From JAIVJG01 sp964236735 (GTDB lineage: Bacteria > Acidobacteriota > Blastocatellia > Pyrinomonadales > Pyrinomonadaceae), in the NCBI GenBank assembly GCA_964236735.1, contig CAXSFM010000005.1, positions 1 to 64,000 of the forward strand: a stretch of 64,000 bases of DNA, in the 5' to 3' direction. The position numbers and the translations under genes are program-made. Position 1 is the stretch's first letter. Each line of letters opens with the position of its first letter. Positions 31,147 through 39,803 of this stretch are shown one piece after another. A model generated the notes under the pieces. The model had not been told where the DNA came from. It ran no database searches and saw only the letters and a list, made by a program, of their open reading frames with translations.

Positions 31147-32934
31147 ATGTCAGCCGTAGCAGAAGAAAAGAAAATCGTCGCGGGCGGAAGTTTCCTCATC
31201 GAGGAGCGCACGACGGGAGAGGTCTTCACGCCCGAAGATTTCACGGATGAGCATCGCATGATCGCCGACACGTCGCGGCAGTTCATGGATACGGAAGTGC
31301 GCCCGCGCACGGACGAGTTGGAGGCGAAGAATTGGAAACTGCTGCGCGAGCTGGTCGAGAAGGGCGCGGAGTTGGGGTTGATCGGCGCGACCATCCCGGA
31401 AGAATACGGGGGACTTGGACTCGATCAGACGACAGGCGCGATCATTGGCGAGTATCTCGGTCGCTCCGCCTCATTCGCCACGACGATGGGCGCGCAGAGC
31501 GGCATCGGGCTGCTCCCCATCGTCTATTACGGCACGGAAGCCGCGAAGAAAAAGTATCTGCCGAAAATTATTTCGGGCGAGATGATCGCGGCGTATGCGC
31601 TGACGGAATCAAGTTCCGGCTCGGACGCGCTGGCGGCCAAAGCGACGGCGCGTCTCTCGGATGACGGCACGCATTACGTCTTGAACGGCGAGAAGATGTG
31701 GATTACGAACGGCGGCTTCGCGGACGTGTTCGTCGTCTTCGCAAAAGTTGACGGAGACAAATTCAGCGGCTTCATCGTCGAGCGGCAAGAGGGTCTGACG
31801 AACGGCACGGAAGAACACAAGATGGGCATCAAGGGTTCTTCGACGACGGCGCTCATCCTCTCGGATGCCAGAACGCCGGTCGAGAATCTGCTCGGCGAAG
31901 TCGGCAAAGGTCACAAGATCGCCTTTAACATTCTCAACGTCGGTCGCTTCAAACTCGGCGCGATGTGCAACGGCGGGATGAAGCTGATGCTGCACGACGC
32001 CGTGCGCTATGCGAATGAGCGTCAGCAGTTCGGCAAGTCAATTTCTTCCTTCGGCGCGATTAAGTGGAAGCTGGCGGAGATGGCGATTAAGACTTGGGTG
32101 GGCGAGGCGATGGTCTATCGCACGCTCGGACTCATCGAGTCGGCGATTGACGCGACCGCCGATGCGAGCGACCCGGAATCGAAGCTGCGCGCGATTGAGG
32201 AGTACGCGGCGGAGTGTTCCATCGTTAAGGTGGCTCTGTCGGAGTATTGCAGCTACGTCGCCGACGAGATGGTGCAGATTTACGGCGGCTACGGTTATTC
32301 CGCAGACTACCCGGCGGAGCGCGCCTATCGCGACTCGCGCATCAATCGCATCTTCGAGGGCACGAACGAAATCAACCGGATGCTCATCCCCGGCATGTTG
32401 ATGAAGCGAGCGATTGCCGGCAAGCTCGCACTGCTTCCCGCCGCGCAATCTCTGATGGATGAAGTCCTCTCGCCTTCGATGCCCGGCATGGACGAAGACG
32501 AACAGTTGCTCGCCAACGAGTTGCGGCTCGCGCGCAACGCGAAGAAAGTCGCGCTCATGGTCTTGGGCACAGCGGCGCAAAAGTACATGGCGAAACTTGG
32601 CGATGAGCAGGAAATCCTCGTCGGCATCGCGGACATCATCATGGACGCCTACGCGATGGAGACGGCGATTCTTCGCGCGCAAAAGCTCGCCGGCAAGAGT
32701 GGCGAAGGGGCTGCGGCGCGTTACTTGGATATGACGCGCGTCTTCTGCGACGACGCCACCGAGCGCATCGCCGCACGCGCCAAAGCGACGCTCGCCGCGA
32801 TGAGTGAGGGCGACGAACTCCGCACGCTCCTCGCCGCGTTAAGGCGTTTCACCAAGAACACGCCGATGAACACCGTCGCCGCCAGACAGAGAATCGCCGA
32901 CGTGTTGATTCAAGCGAACAAGTACGTGTACTAA
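31147..32934 (+). CDS. Acyl-CoA dehydrogenase
   Basis: 595 residues; ATG 31147 follows GAAAGGAGC. FAD flavoprotein that introduces the alpha-beta double bond in acyl-CoA. Visible motifs: LGLIGATIPEEYGGLGL, the flavin/substrate loop YALTESSSGSDAL, MWITNGG, and the C-terminal signature YGGYGYSADYPAERAYRD followed by INRIFEGTNEINR. Longer than the usual ~385 residues by a C-terminal extension of about 180 residues (from ~415), as in very-long-chain (VLCAD-like) and FadE-related bacterial enzymes, which suggests long-chain substrates and membrane association (inference). Confidence 0.94.
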   Translation: MSAVAEEKKIVAGGSFLIEERTTGEVFTPEDFTDEHRMIADTSRQFMDTEVRPRTDELEAKNWKLLRELVEKGAELGLIGATIPEEYGGLGLDQTTGAIIGEYLGRSASFATTMGAQSGIGLLPIVYYGTEAAKKKYLPKIISGEMIAAYALTESSSGSDALAAKATARLSDDGTHYVLNGEKMWITNGGFADVFVVFAKVDGDKFSGFIVERQEGLTNGTEEHKMGIKGSSTTALILSDARTPVENLLGEVGKGHKIAFNILNVGRFKLGAMCNGGMKLMLHDAVRYANERQQFGKSISSFGAIKWKLAEMAIKTWVGEAMVYRTLGLIESAIDATADASDPESKLRAIEEYAAECSIVKVALSEYCSYVADEMVQIYGGYGYSADYPAERAYRDSRINRIFEGTNEINRMLIPGMLMKRAIAGKLALLPAAQSLMDEVLSPSMPGMDEDEQLLANELRLARNAKKVALMVLGTAAQKYMAKLGDEQEILVGIADIIMDAYAMETAILRAQKLAGKSGEGAAARYLDMTRVFCDDATERIAARAKATLAAMSEGDELRTLLAALRRFTKNTPMNTVAARQRIADVLIQANKYVY

Positions 32935-32939
32935 AAGGC

Positions 32940-33015
32940 AGGGGACGGGGTTCAGGGGACAGGGGACGGAAAAGAAGTTGTCTCACCGTCCCCTGTCCCC
33001 TGAACCCCGTCCCCC
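32940..33015. repeat. Perfect inverted heptamer repeat, AGGGGAC family
   Basis: Units AGGGGAC, GGGGTTC, AGGGGAC, AGGGGAC (32940-32967) face an exact inverted copy (32986-33014) across a 16-base loop; 29 consecutive bases pair without mismatch. The hairpin starts six bases after the acyl-CoA dehydrogenase stop codon and ends eight bases before the next ATG, so it fills the whole spacer and covers the ribosome-binding position. Confidence 0.9.
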
Positions 33016-33022
33016 TCGTTTT

Positions 33023-33988
33023 ATGAAGATCGTTCCCATCTCCTTGCCCACGCCGTTCTACATCGGGCCGGTCAACGTCTATCTGATCGCGGAAGACCCC
33101 GTGACTTTGATTGACACGGGGCCGAAGACGAAAGAGGCGTACGAGGCATTGAAGGAAGGTTTACGTGCGGCGCGCTTTCGCGTCTCGGACATTCGCCGCA
33201 TCGTGCTGACGCACGCGCACGAAGATCATTGCGGGCTGGCGAAGCAGTTACGGGATGAAGCGAAGAACGCGGGCGTGCTCGTTCATGGTTGGGAAACGGG
33301 ACACCGCGTCGGGCGTCTCGAATACGAGGAACACAGGCGTCTGCTGGAGCGCGCGGGCGTCCCCGCTGACGAGATCAAAGCGATGCGACGCATGTATGAG
33401 GGCGTCAGGCAATACGCAGATGCGCTCGCGGACAGCGAGCATAGCGAGTTGGTTGACAACGATGAGTTGCGTTTCGCGCACGGCTCTCTGCGCGTCGTGC
33501 ATACGCCGGGACACACGCCCGGCTCTTGCTCTTTTTTGCGCGAGGCCGACCGCACGATCATCGCGGGCGACTGCGTCTTGAAGCGCATCACGCCGAACCC
33601 CGTTCTCTCGCCCGACCCGGTTGACCCGACGCGACGCTTTCATTCGCTCGCCGAATATCTCGTCAGTCTCGCGCGTCTCCGCGCGCTGCATCCGACGCTC
33701 GTCTATGGCGGGCACGGCGACACCGTTCACGACTACGAGGAACTTTTTAATCGTTACCTGCGCTCGATCAACGAGCGACAGGCGGACGTGATACGCCTCG
33801 TGCCGAAGAAGACGGGCGCGACTGCGTGGGACGTGTCGCGCGAACTCTTTCCCGGCGCGGAGGATGTGCATCGCTTTCTCGCCGTGTCTGAAGCGGTGGC
33901 GCATCTCGACCTCGCGCACGCGGAAGGCAAGCTCGCCGTCGAGTTCGACGGTGACGGGCGCGAAGTTTATCGTCGAATAAACAATTAA
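33023..33988 (+). CDS. Metallo-beta-lactamase fold hydrolase
   Basis: 321 residues from ATG 33023. The zinc site motif THAHEDHCGL is intact, further ligands are in VVHTPGHTPGS, IIAGDCVL and YGGHGDTV, and a C-terminal helical winged domain (about 245-321) resembles that of LACTB2/glyoxalase-II-like proteins. Likely hydrolyses an ester or thioester; placement after the beta-oxidation genes hints at an acyl-CoA-type thioester but this is inference. The start is separated from the preceding stop by a 76-base hairpin. Confidence 0.88.
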   Translation: MKIVPISLPTPFYIGPVNVYLIAEDPVTLIDTGPKTKEAYEALKEGLRAARFRVSDIRRIVLTHAHEDHCGLAKQLRDEAKNAGVLVHGWETGHRVGRLEYEEHRRLLERAGVPADEIKAMRRMYEGVRQYADALADSEHSELVDNDELRFAHGSLRVVHTPGHTPGSCSFLREADRTIIAGDCVLKRITPNPVLSPDPVDPTRRFHSLAEYLVSLARLRALHPTLVYGGHGDTVHDYEELFNRYLRSINERQADVIRLVPKKTGATAWDVSRELFPGAEDVHRFLAVSEAVAHLDLAHAEGKLAVEFDGDGREVYRRINN

Positions 33989-34061
33989 AAGGGCTGCGCG
34001 AGTTATCATTTGAGATGTAGATTTTGTGAATCAAATCTTTGTGCGCCATCAGAAGAGAGTT

Positions 34062-34304
34062 CTACTGTTCCGCAAAAGAACCTTTCTGACCAATGTGAAG
34101 CAACACAGCAAACATTCCAACTCGGACTAATCTGTCCTCCATACTCAAGCGCTCAAGTGAGTAGCTGTTCCACTTAACTGAGTTGACAGTTGGCGAATTA
34201 TCAACTTGACACATCAGGAGAAATTGTCTTATTTTATTTCCGTGTTGAAAATGAATTTCAATTTCTTTTCCAAGATGAATCATTTTCAATTCAGTAATTG
34301 CCAC
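34062..34304 (-). CDS. Small protein in an AT-rich pocket, 73-80 aa
   Basis: Unrecognised but protein-like (SVKWNSYSLERLSMEDRLVRVGMFAVLL). Codon and base use are far more AT-rich than all neighbours, suggesting recent acquisition or relaxed constraint. Start may be GTG 34304 or ATG 34283; neither has a convincing ribosome-binding site. Its 5' part overlaps the likely control region of the divergent TonB receptor gene, which lowers confidence that it is expressed. Confidence 0.4.
   Translation of the reverse strand: MAITELKMIHLGKEIEIHFQHGNKIRQFLLMCQVDNSPTVNSVKWNSYSLERLSMEDRLVRVGMFAVLLHIGQKGSFAEQ
34246..34260. promoter_or_regulatory. Candidate Fur box upstream of the TonB receptor
   Basis: TGAAAATGAATTTCA is a near-perfect 7-1-7 inverted repeat agreeing with the Fur consensus TGATAAT-N-ATTATCA at 11 of 14 positions. 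It lies 74 bases before the receptor ATG. A wider inverted repeat (TTGAAAATGA 34245-34254, TCATTTTCAA 34280-34289) overlaps it. Iron control would suit a siderophore receptor. Confidence 0.4.
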
Positions 34305-34333
34305 ATCCTTCTATAACGAGAGGTAACTATTCG

Positions 34334-36676
34334 ATGATACGTCCGGCTACTCTAGTCCGCGCGCTCCACTCCCTACTCTTCTTATTACTCGTCAGTACGT
34401 TGCTTGCCAATGCACAGGTAGCTACACGCTCCTCGATTCGCGGAAAAGTGCTTGACCCGAATCGTGCGGCGGTCGCCGGCGCTAACGTCGTTGCGGAAGC
34501 CAGAGGCCGCTCCGCCAGCGTTTCCGCGACGACGGATCAGGATGGAGAGTTCTCCATCGCGGTCGAACCCGGCGAATACACGGTGCGGATAGTTGCCGGC
34601 GGCTTTTCCGAAGTTACGCAGACGGTTAGTTTGAGTCAGTCGGGCAGCGCGTCGCTGGAGGTCGTGTTACAGCTTTCGGGAGTCGCAGGCAGCGTGACGG
34701 TTCTCGCCACAGGCGACTATCAAACGGACGCCATCCGCAGCGCGACTAAAACCGTGACGCCGTTGCGCGATGTTCCGCAGTCAGTCACCGTCGTCACCAA
34801 AGAGCAGATCAGAGATCAGCAGATGCAGAGCATCGGCGATATAGTCCGCTACACGCCCGGACTTGCTGTTCATCAAGGCGAGAATAATCGCGATCAGGTG
34901 ATCATTCGCGGCCAAAGCACGAGTGCCGACTTCTTCCTCAACGGAGTGCGCGACGACGTGCAGTATTATCGTGATGTCTATAACCTTGAGCGCCTTGAAA
35001 CATTGAAAGGCCCCAACGCGCTGATCTTCGGTCGAGGCGGCGGCGGCGGTGTCATCAACCGCGTGACCAAAGAGGCCAACTTCTCGCGCTTGGGTGAGTT
35101 ATCCGTGACCGGCGGCTCTTTCTACAACAGACGAATCGCAGGCGATTTCGACCAGCCTTTTAATGACAAGGCGGCCTTTCGTCTCAACGGCGTGTATGAG
35201 AACTCGAACAGCTTCCGCGACTTCGTTAATCTGAATCGCTTCGCCGTCAACCCGACGTTTACGATAACTCCGAGCGAGCGGACAAGGTTCACGATAGGCT
35301 ACGAGTTTGCACGCGACCGGCGCACCGCCGACCGTGGCATCACATCGTTTCAAGGCCGACCGGCGGATGTCTCGATTTCAACCTTCTACGGTAATCCCGA
35401 TAACAGTCACGTCAGGTCAAACGTGAATATCCTGTCAGGCTCATTCGACCATCAAATCGGCAAGTTCAGCATTCACAACCGGACTACTTTTGGCGATTAT
35501 GATCGCGGCTACCAGAACTACGTGCCGGGCGCGACAAATGCGTCGAAGACCTTAGTCGCATTGACGGCTTACAACAACGCCACCAAGCGCAAGAATCTCT
35601 TTAATCAAACCGATCTGACTTATAGCGTTTCAACCGGACAGGTCAAACATACGTTGGTGGGCGGCGCTGAACTGGGTCGCCAACTGACGGATAATTTCCG
35701 CAACACGGGCTTCTTCAACAATACAAGCACGTCTATTTCAGTGCCCTACAACAATCCGACCATCACGACGCCGGTGACATTTCGCCAGAGCGCGACCGAT
35801 GCGAACAATCATCTCAAAACAAATCTGGCTGCGACCTATCTGCAAGACCAGATGGAATTGTCGCGCTACGTGCAGGTGGTCGTCGGGCTGCGCTACGATT
35901 ATTTCGACCTCCAATATCATAACAATCGCAACGGCGACAACCTGCGGCGCATAGACAATCTCGTCTCGCCGCGCGTGGGGCTGGTGGTCAAGCCGGCCAC
36001 TGCGCTCTCCCTGTATGGCAGCTACGGGGTTTCGTATCTGCCAAGTTCGGGCGACCAGTTCTCTTCGCTAACGACGATTACGCAGCAGGTCAAGCCGGAG
36101 AAGTTCAGCAACTACGAGGTTGGAGTCAAGTGGGACGTTCGTCGTTATCTTTCGATGACATCGGCGCTCTACCGTCTGAATCGCACGAACACGAGGTCAA
36201 TTGACCCCAACAATCCGACGGCCATTATTCAGACCGGCAGCCAGCGCACCAACGGATTTGAGATCAGCATGAACGGGAATGTCACGCGAGACTGGAGCAT
36301 CGCCGGAGGCTACTCCTATCAGGACGCCTTCATCACCAGCGCGACGGTGTCGGCGGCCACAGGGAAGCAAGTCGGTCAAGTGCCGCACAACACGTTGTCG
36401 CTCTGGAACAAGTATCAGTTCACTTCAAGACTGGGCGCGGGGCTGGGGATAATCTCCCGTTCCGATATGTTCGTGGCGGTAGATAACGCGGTTGTCGTGC
36501 CGGGGTACACGAGGGCGGACGCCGCCGTGTTTTATTCCTTAGGCGAGCATTGGCGGCTTCAGGGGAACATCGAGAACCTCTTCAACACAAGGTACTTCAT
36601 CAACGCCGACAGCAACACGAATATCTCGCCGGGGTCTTCGACTGCTTTGCGCGTGGGATTGACGGCTAGATTCTGA
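34334..36676 (+). CDS. TonB-dependent siderophore receptor
   Basis: 780 residues from ATG 34334 (GAGAGGT upstream). Signal peptide about 1-27 (LHSLLFLLLVSTLLANA). Residues about 33-115 form a carboxypeptidase-regulatory-like domain (IRGKVLDPNRAAVAGANV), an extension frequent in Acidobacteriota and Bacteroidota receptors. The plug domain follows (about 130-235: TPLRDVPQSVTVVTKEQI, LERLETLKGPNALIFGRGGGGGVIN), then the 22-strand barrel ending in LRVGLTARF with terminal Phe for Bam recognition. Plug signatures match the FhuA/FpvA-like ferric-siderophore group. No TonB, ABC transporter or siderophore genes are adjacent. Strong terminator downstream. Confidence 0.93.
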   Translation: MIRPATLVRALHSLLFLLLVSTLLANAQVATRSSIRGKVLDPNRAAVAGANVVAEARGRSASVSATTDQDGEFSIAVEPGEYTVRIVAGGFSEVTQTVSLSQSGSASLEVVLQLSGVAGSVTVLATGDYQTDAIRSATKTVTPLRDVPQSVTVVTKEQIRDQQMQSIGDIVRYTPGLAVHQGENNRDQVIIRGQSTSADFFLNGVRDDVQYYRDVYNLERLETLKGPNALIFGRGGGGGVINRVTKEANFSRLGELSVTGGSFYNRRIAGDFDQPFNDKAAFRLNGVYENSNSFRDFVNLNRFAVNPTFTITPSERTRFTIGYEFARDRRTADRGITSFQGRPADVSISTFYGNPDNSHVRSNVNILSGSFDHQIGKFSIHNRTTFGDYDRGYQNYVPGATNASKTLVALTAYNNATKRKNLFNQTDLTYSVSTGQVKHTLVGGAELGRQLTDNFRNTGFFNNTSTSISVPYNNPTITTPVTFRQSATDANNHLKTNLAATYLQDQMELSRYVQVVVGLRYDYFDLQYHNNRNGDNLRRIDNLVSPRVGLVVKPATALSLYGSYGVSYLPSSGDQFSSLTTITQQVKPEKFSNYEVGVKWDVRRYLSMTSALYRLNRTNTRSIDPNNPTAIIQTGSQRTNGFEISMNGNVTRDWSIAGGYSYQDAFITSATVSAATGKQVGQVPHNTLSLWNKYQFTSRLGAGLGIISRSDMFVAVDNAVVVPGYTRADAAVFYSLGEHWRLQGNIENLFNTRYFINADSNTNISPGSSTALRVGLTARF

Positions 36677-36739
36677 ACGGTTAGTTACTCAACGGTAAGA
36701 GGGACGGACGTGTTCTAAATTTACGACTACGTTGAAAAA

Positions 36740-36789
36740 AGCGGGGCGATGTGGCGTCTTTGATGACACATCGCCCCGCTAGTTTTTTT
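36740..36789. terminator. Rho-independent terminator, bidirectional
   Basis: Perfect 14-base stem AGCGGGGCGATGTG (36740-36753) and CACATCGCCCCGCT (36767-36780) with a 13-base loop, followed by seven T on the plus strand and preceded by six A, so it can serve both the TonB receptor gene and the convergent LEA-like gene. Confidence 0.92.
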
Positions 36790-36844
36790 GTGGCCGCGCC
36801 GTAAGGCCGCGAGATGTTCGCGCGTGCCTTAAGCGGATTCGTGA

Positions 36845-37369
36845 TTAACCGAAAACTTTGTGGAAGCCGCGACTGAACCAGTTGCCGGTCTTCTTCGCAC
36901 CCTTGACCGTCGCATCCTTCGCGTCGCCGGCTTTGTCTGCGGTGACGCTGCCGGCTTTCTTAGCTCCGTCCACCGTCGCATCTGCCGCATCGCCGGTCTT
37001 GTCCGCGACTTTCTCGCCAGCGTTCTTCGTCGCGTGGGCTGCGGTTTTCGCGCCTTCGACCGTCGCATCTTTGGCGTCGCCGGTTTTGTCCGCCACGTCG
37101 CCCGCGACATCAACCGTCTTATCTTTGGCGTCGCCGGCTACTTCGGCGGTTTTCTTGCCTGCCTTCTTCGCGCCTTTGCCGGTCGCCTTCGCACCCTTGA
37201 CCGTCGTGTCTTTCACATCGCCGGCCACGTCCGCCGTCTTCTCGCCCGCCGTCTGCGCCGCATCCTTCGTTTTATCAACGACGCTGTCTGACTGCTGCGC
37301 GAACACCTGCCCCGCGGAAAGTGTCAGAAAAGCGAGCGCGCACAAGCCGGTCAACATATGTTTACGCAT
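36845..37369 (-). CDS. Secreted LEA/apolipoprotein-like repeat protein
   Basis: 174 residues; ATG 37369 follows GGAGG seven bases upstream. Signal peptide 1-24 (LCALAFLTLSAGQVFA). The mature chain is almost entirely degenerate 11-residue repeats rich in Ala, Lys, Asp, Gly and Thr (GDAKDATVKGAKK, TAGEKTADVAGD), the pattern of group 3 LEA proteins that become helical on drying and protect membranes or proteins. It ends with a short aromatic tail (WFSRGFHKVFG). The unusual export of a LEA-like protein points to a periplasmic or envelope role. Single gene bounded by a strong terminator. Confidence 0.75.
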   Translation of the reverse strand: MRKHMLTGLCALAFLTLSAGQVFAQQSDSVVDKTKDAAQTAGEKTADVAGDVKDTTVKGAKATGKGAKKAGKKTAEVAGDAKDKTVDVAGDVADKTGDAKDATVEGAKTAAHATKNAGEKVADKTGDAADATVDGAKKAGSVTADKAGDAKDATVKGAKKTGNWFSRGFHKVFG

Positions 37370-37455
37370 GTTAATGCCTCCTGCTGTGTAGCAAAATCAA
37401 CCAGATTTCTCTGTCTTCGATAGTGTTTGGCAAATCTGATGCCGCAAGGTTGAAG

Positions 37456-39159
37456 TCACGACGGGCGGCGGCGCATAAGCGCGAGAAAGGCAATTTGTCC
37501 CTGCGCTTCCTGCTCGAAAATCTTTTCCAACGTGTAACCTTTTTCTTTCAAATTTTTCAATGGCGGACGCTCTTCGTTCAGCGTCTCGTCGCGAAACGCA
37601 ATCCAGAAATAATCTTCATTGACAGTTGAAATGTCGCCGACGCTGACCTCATCAAAGCCGCGCGGCAGAAAATATGCGGGGTCTTCCGTGAGGCCGGGAA
37701 CGTTTTTGATGACAGCGACCTTGAAACGCTTTTCTCCAACCGTGTCGAGCGCGAACCAGAGATGATAAGCGACGAGGTCTTCAAAGGCGTAAATCTTGAC
37801 TGTCTCTGACGCGAGAGAGTGGCGTGGCGTCGCCGCTGATTTATCCGGCACAGCGACGGACTCGTTTTCAATCACTCGTCCGGCCAGCGTTTCCCACGCG
37901 CACCAAATGTAATTGTTCGCTGCGGGACGCGCGAGCAGCACGAGTCCGCCGCCGAGCAACCAGCAACCCAACAACGCGGCGCACAGACGACGCGCCCACA
38001 CCTGACGCAGACGCAGCATCGCGACGGCTGCCAGCGCGAGATAAGCGGGAGCGATGATGATCAAGTGGCGCGTGCCCCAGACGGAATACGGCAACACGCG
38101 ACTCGCGCCGAAGGCGAGTACGAGCGGCAAAAAAGCGAAGACGAGCAGGCCGTACAACAACGCGGTCTCATCCGTCGTGCGTTTCTTCGCGTCGCTCGCA
38201 GTGGCTTCGACATGCCGGTTCACGTCTTCGTCGTTGTGCGTGCTTTCTTCGTCGCTCGCCGCCACGCGCGCGCCGCCAACACGACCTCGCGCCATCTTCC
38301 AGCAGAGCAGCGCGACGGGAACGACGAAGAGTAGAAACCACAGCGGCGCGCTCCAGTAAATAAATGAAGACTCGTCGGAACTCTGTCGAAAATAAAAAGG
38401 CTCGTGCAGCAGCGTGAGCATCTGCGCGACATCGCTCAAGCCGGGACGCGCCACCCAACCGATGTTTTGCGCGAAGCCACGACTCGCGCGCGTGGCGTTG
38501 AGCACAGCGTAAACCCATGGGACGTAGCAGAGCGCAAGCGCAATGATGCTTAACAAAAAAGCGCGCAGACGTTCGCATCTCCACAGGAGAAGGATGAACG
38601 CTTCGGCGACGACGACGAGCCAGCCGTAATAGTGCGTATAGACGAGCAGCAGATTGACGACGAACAATGACGACAAAACTGTTCGCGTCGCATCTCGCGT
38701 GCGGCACATCTTGACGAAGAGCCAGAGCGAGCAGAGCGTGAAGAAAAGCAGCAGGCTGTACATACGCAACTCCTGCGCGTACTTGATGAGATAGCCGTTC
38801 GCAGCCATCAGCAGGAGCGTCAGGTTCGTCTCGGACGGGCGCAGTTTCAGTTCGCGCGCGAGCAGCAAAAAGGGAGCGACGGCGGCGCAGGCCACGAGCG
38901 CGGGAAAGAGCCGCAGCCACAGAAGCGTCTGGCCGCCTGCGAGCATCCAGATTTTGAGCAGCGCGTAAAATAGCGGCGGGTGAATGAGATCGGCGGCGGC
39001 GAAAGAGAGCAGTCCGTTCCAACTGTGACGCGCGGCGTGGACGCTGAAGATTTCGTCGAACCAGAGGCACGAGGCGTCCAGACGCCACAGTCGCGCGGCG
39101 ACGTAGAGCGGGATGAGAAGCGCGAGCGCGGCGCGCTCACTTGACCACTTCAAATTCAA
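37456..39159 (-). CDS. GT-C fold glycosyltransferase (GT39/ArnT-like)
   Basis: A 567-residue inner-membrane protein with about ten to eleven hydrophobic segments (for example LLLVYTHYYGWLVVVAEAF). The first periplasmic loop carries the catalytic-type Asp35-Glu36 in LWFDEIFSVH followed by HPPLFYALLK, the hallmark of polyprenyl-phosphate-sugar-dependent transferases of the PMT/ArnT superfamily. It would transfer a sugar from a lipid carrier to a protein or lipid on the periplasmic side. No ATG fits; TTG 39159 or TTG 39153 inside the end of the preceding gene is the likely start, so translation is coupled with the upstream methyltransferase. Confidence 0.85.
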   Translation of the reverse strand: MNLKWSSERAALALLIPLYVAARLWRLDASCLWFDEIFSVHAARHSWNGLLSFAAADLIHPPLFYALLKIWMLAGGQTLLWLRLFPALVACAAVAPFLLLARELKLRPSETNLTLLLMAANGYLIKYAQELRMYSLLLFFTLCSLWLFVKMCRTRDATRTVLSSLFVVNLLLVYTHYYGWLVVVAEAFILLLWRCERLRAFLLSIIALALCYVPWVYAVLNATRASRGFAQNIGWVARPGLSDVAQMLTLLHEPFYFRQSSDESSFIYWSAPLWFLLFVVPVALLCWKMARGRVGGARVAASDEESTHNDEDVNRHVEATASDAKKRTTDETALLYGLLVFAFLPLVLAFGASRVLPYSVWGTRHLIIIAPAYLALAAVAMLRLRQVWARRLCAALLGCWLLGGGLVLLARPAANNYIWCAWETLAGRVIENESVAVPDKSAATPRHSLASETVKIYAFEDLVAYHLWFALDTVGEKRFKVAVIKNVPGLTEDPAYFLPRGFDEVSVGDISTVNEDYFWIAFRDETLNEERPPLKNLKEKGYTLEKIFEQEAQGQIAFLALMRRRPS

Positions 39160-39682
39160 AATAGATGGTCTTGCCGCGTATCACGAAGCACAGGTACGAC
39201 TCCCAGAAGCGTCGAAAAAATCTGAGCGCGGGATAGCGGTTGCAACTGTTGACGAGCAACTCGAAACCGAGCGCGCGCCACAATTTCAACATCGTCACGC
39301 GGATAAGTCGCGGCTTGAGTCGCACTTGGCTGTAAAAGTCGAAGTCGGGTCGCTGGCCTGTGAAATACGCGAACGATTCTGTCGTCAAGTGATGTTTGTG
39401 CGTCGGGTCTGTGAAGGATGCGATGTCGGAATAGTGCGGCGTGTCGAGGCGGATGACGCCGCCCGGCTTCGCGATGCGATGCAGTTCGGCGACGACGGCG
39501 AGCACATCGTCCACATGCTCGATGACTTGATTGCCGATGATTAAATCAAACTCGTCTGCGGGGAACGGATAAGGAACGGCGTCGAGGTTGTGTATCACGT
39601 CGGCATCGGTGCGCGCGTTGCTGTCGAGGCCGATTGCGCCCGGCGTCTTATGTGTGCCGCATCCGATGTCGAGAATCTTCAT
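39137..39682 (-). CDS. Class I SAM-dependent methyltransferase
   Basis: 181 residues with the SAM-binding motif ILDIGCGTHKTPGAIGLD at the very N-terminus, an acidic second strand (DADVIHN), the catalytic-loop region FDLIIGNQVIEHVDD and VVAELHRIAKPGGVIRLDTPHYSD. This is the Methyltransf_11 type; substrate unknown. Its end overlaps the start of the GT39-like gene by 23 bases, so both probably act on the same glycan or lipid (inference). ATG 39682. Confidence 0.88.
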   Translation of the reverse strand: MKILDIGCGTHKTPGAIGLDSNARTDADVIHNLDAVPYPFPADEFDLIIGNQVIEHVDDVLAVVAELHRIAKPGGVIRLDTPHYSDIASFTDPTHKHHLTTESFAYFTGQRPDFDFYSQVRLKPRLIRVTMLKLWRALGFELLVNSCNRYPALRFFRRFWESYLCFVIRGKTIYFEFEVVK

Positions 39683-39803
39683 GGCGCGCTTTCAGCTTCC
39701 GAGACTTTTCGTTCGCTTGTAATTTTCGTTCGTGCCGCGAAGTTTAGCTTTCGACGAAGCGGCGCACAAGCCTCGTGTCAGGCGCGCGGCGTGCGGATAA
39801 AAT

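Noticed and set aside
36740..36789. Reading the GC-rich hairpin as a riboswitch or operator
   Set aside because: Position between convergent gene ends with flanking A- and T-runs fits a terminator.
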